From the NCBI GenBank assembly GCA_041494805.1, contig JBGQBN010000002.1, positions 120,218-184,217 on the forward strand: DNA of 64,000 nt, in the 5' to 3' direction. This stretch comes from JBGQBN01 sp041494805. GTDB taxonomy: Bacteria; Acidobacteriota; Terriglobia; Terriglobales; Acidobacteriaceae. Each line of letters begins with the position of its first letter. Within the stretch, counting starts at the first letter, position 1. Under the pieces are notes generated by a model. The model did not search any database, was not told the origin of the DNA, and saw nothing but the letters and a program-made list of their open reading frames with translations. The translations under genes were made by a program, and so were the position numbers. Shown in pieces: positions 63,321-64,000 of the stretch.

Positions 63321-63346
63321 CCGCGCGCTACCCGCGCGCCCACAAA

Positions 63347-63376
63347 CTATTTGTGCTCTTTCTATTTGTGCTCTTT
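63347..63376. repeat. 15-bp tandem duplication at the end of rpsJ
   Basis: CTATTTGTGCTCTTT occurs twice head to tail. The inner copy contains the rpsJ stop and last codons (KEHK-stop), so a second copy of those codons and stop follows directly. Confidence 0.85.
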
Positions 63377-63691
63377 GCCAAACGCTTTGATCTCGACATC
63401 CACGCCAGCAGGCAAGTCGAGCTTCATCAGCGCGTCTACCGTTTGCTGCGTCGGCTCCAGAATGTCGAGCAGACGCTTGTGGGTGCGGATCTCAAACTGC
63501 TCCCGCGACTTCTTGTCCACGTGCGGTGAGCGCAACACACAGTATTTGTTCTTCATCGTGGGCAACGGAATCGGGCCCACGATCTGCGCCCCAGTACGCC
63601 GAGCCGTCTCGACAATCTCACCCGTGGACTGGTCCAGGATGCGGTAGTCGTACGCTTTCAGCCGGATGCGAATTCTTTCTTTTCCAATCAC
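63362..63691 (-). CDS. rpsJ: 30S ribosomal protein S10
   Basis: The 109-residue protein contains RIRLKAYDYRILDQSTGEIV, GPIPLPTMKNKYCVLRSPHV and SREQFEIRTHKRLLDILEPT. It is the first gene of the S10 cluster and also a Nus-factor (NusE). Confidence 0.97.
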   Translation of the reverse strand: MIGKERIRIRLKAYDYRILDQSTGEIVETARRTGAQIVGPIPLPTMKNKYCVLRSPHVDKKSREQFEIRTHKRLLDILEPTQQTVDALMKLDLPAGVDVEIKAFGKEHK

Positions 63692-63772
63692 GTTGGACTC
63701 TCTAACCCCTCCCGGCTATTCCGGGAAGAAAGAACTGGCGGCAATCTGCTGGCCGCGTTTTGATTCTGCTTG

Positions 63773-63803
63773 TGTGGGGGCGGGTCTCTGACCCGGCCCC
63801 ACA
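63773..63803. terminator. Strong hairpin downstream of tuf
   Basis: TGTGGGGGCGGGTC and GACCCGGCCCCACA pair at 13 of 14 positions around a 3-nt loop. It lies between tuf and rpsJ on the transcribed minus strand. With no T-run, it may be an mRNA processing or stabilising hairpin or a weak terminator. Confidence 0.55.
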
Positions 63804-63811
63804 GTCCTTGC

Positions 63812-64000
63812 CTACTGCAAAATCTCGCTGATCGTGCCTGCGCCCACCGTGTGCCCGCCTTCGCGAATCGCAAACCGTAGGCCTTTTTCCATCGCCACCG
63901 GCGTGATCAGCTCAATCACCAGGCTCACATTGTCTCCCGGCATCACCATCTCCGTCCCCGCTGGCAGTTCTGCGACTCCGGTGACGTCGGTCGTCCGCAG
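63812..64000 (-). CDS. tuf: Elongation factor Tu, C-terminal part
   Basis: The gene is cut by the window end. The last 62 residues are visible: LRTTDVTGVAELPAGTEMVM, PGDNVSLVIELITPVAMEKG and the hallmark FAIREGGHTVGAGTISEIL. This is EF-Tu domain 3. Its place directly upstream of rpsJ is the standard str-S10 junction. Confidence 0.96.
   Translation of the reverse strand: MRTTDVTGVAELPAGTEMVMPGDNVSLVIELITPVAMEKGLRFAIREGGHTVGAGTISEILQ

Overview
The window is a GC-rich, gene-dense stretch of bacterial chromosome, most likely from an acidobacterium (Acidobacteriota, Koribacter/Terriglobia-like). That placement is an inference. It rests on four large secreted paralogs of the acidobacterial 'VWFA-related' type, an OPT-family transporter, an S9 peptidase, and a DUF503 gene inside the nusA-infB operon. 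Many intergenic spacers are filled with short-word palindromes. No phage, insertion sequence or CRISPR array was seen.

Layout. 1-1.13 kb: N-terminal part of priA (minus), cut by the window edge. 1.3-2.5 kb: a lower-GC accessory island (plus strand) with a structured leader, an ambiguous small ORF and an unrecognised helical protein with a possible HEPN-type Rx5H motif. 2.6-12.8 kb (minus): uracil-DNA glycosylase, coaBC, rpoZ, gmk, yicC, an MsbA-like ABC exporter, rapZ, a small membrane protein, a dienelactone-hydrolase-like enzyme and an S9 peptidase. 13.1-16 kb: a secreted protein, an HNH nuclease, comF and a small zinc-ribbon protein. 16.1-24 kb (plus): OPT transporter, yggS-membrane protein-yggU, a POT/MFS transporter, an AlkD-like protein, one tRNA, an M24 peptidase and two membrane proteins. 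24-34.1 kb (minus): tandem GNAT protein, GT39 glycosyltransferase, a small membrane protein, nrnA, rbfA, DUF503, infB, nusA and rimP.

34.3-41.8 kb holds four VWA-like secreted paralogs, two on each strand and tail to tail. They are followed by guaB (plus). A decayed fragment of guaB lies between the third and fourth paralogs, so the VWA gene and the 5' part of guaB were duplicated in tandem. 43.6-46 kb carries vanZ-like, MFS and small membrane-anchored genes. 46-64 kb is the full S10-spc-alpha ribosomal superoperon on the minus strand (tuf, rpsJ through rplQ) in canonical order, with secY, adk, map, infA and rpoA.

The most unusual signal is in the spacers. The ribosomal superoperon, normally compact, is interrupted by at least six copies of a double palindrome (GAGACG-NNGC-loop-GCNN-CGTCTC, twice). 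Its inner bases differ between copies and sub-arms but always stay self-complementary. Other spacers hold palindromes with similar architecture built from different short words (AGTGGCTAGTG, TTGATTGTTGA, TTTCAAGG, GTCCTCA, TTAGCTC). They look like a class of structured RNA or DNA elements rather than one repeat family.
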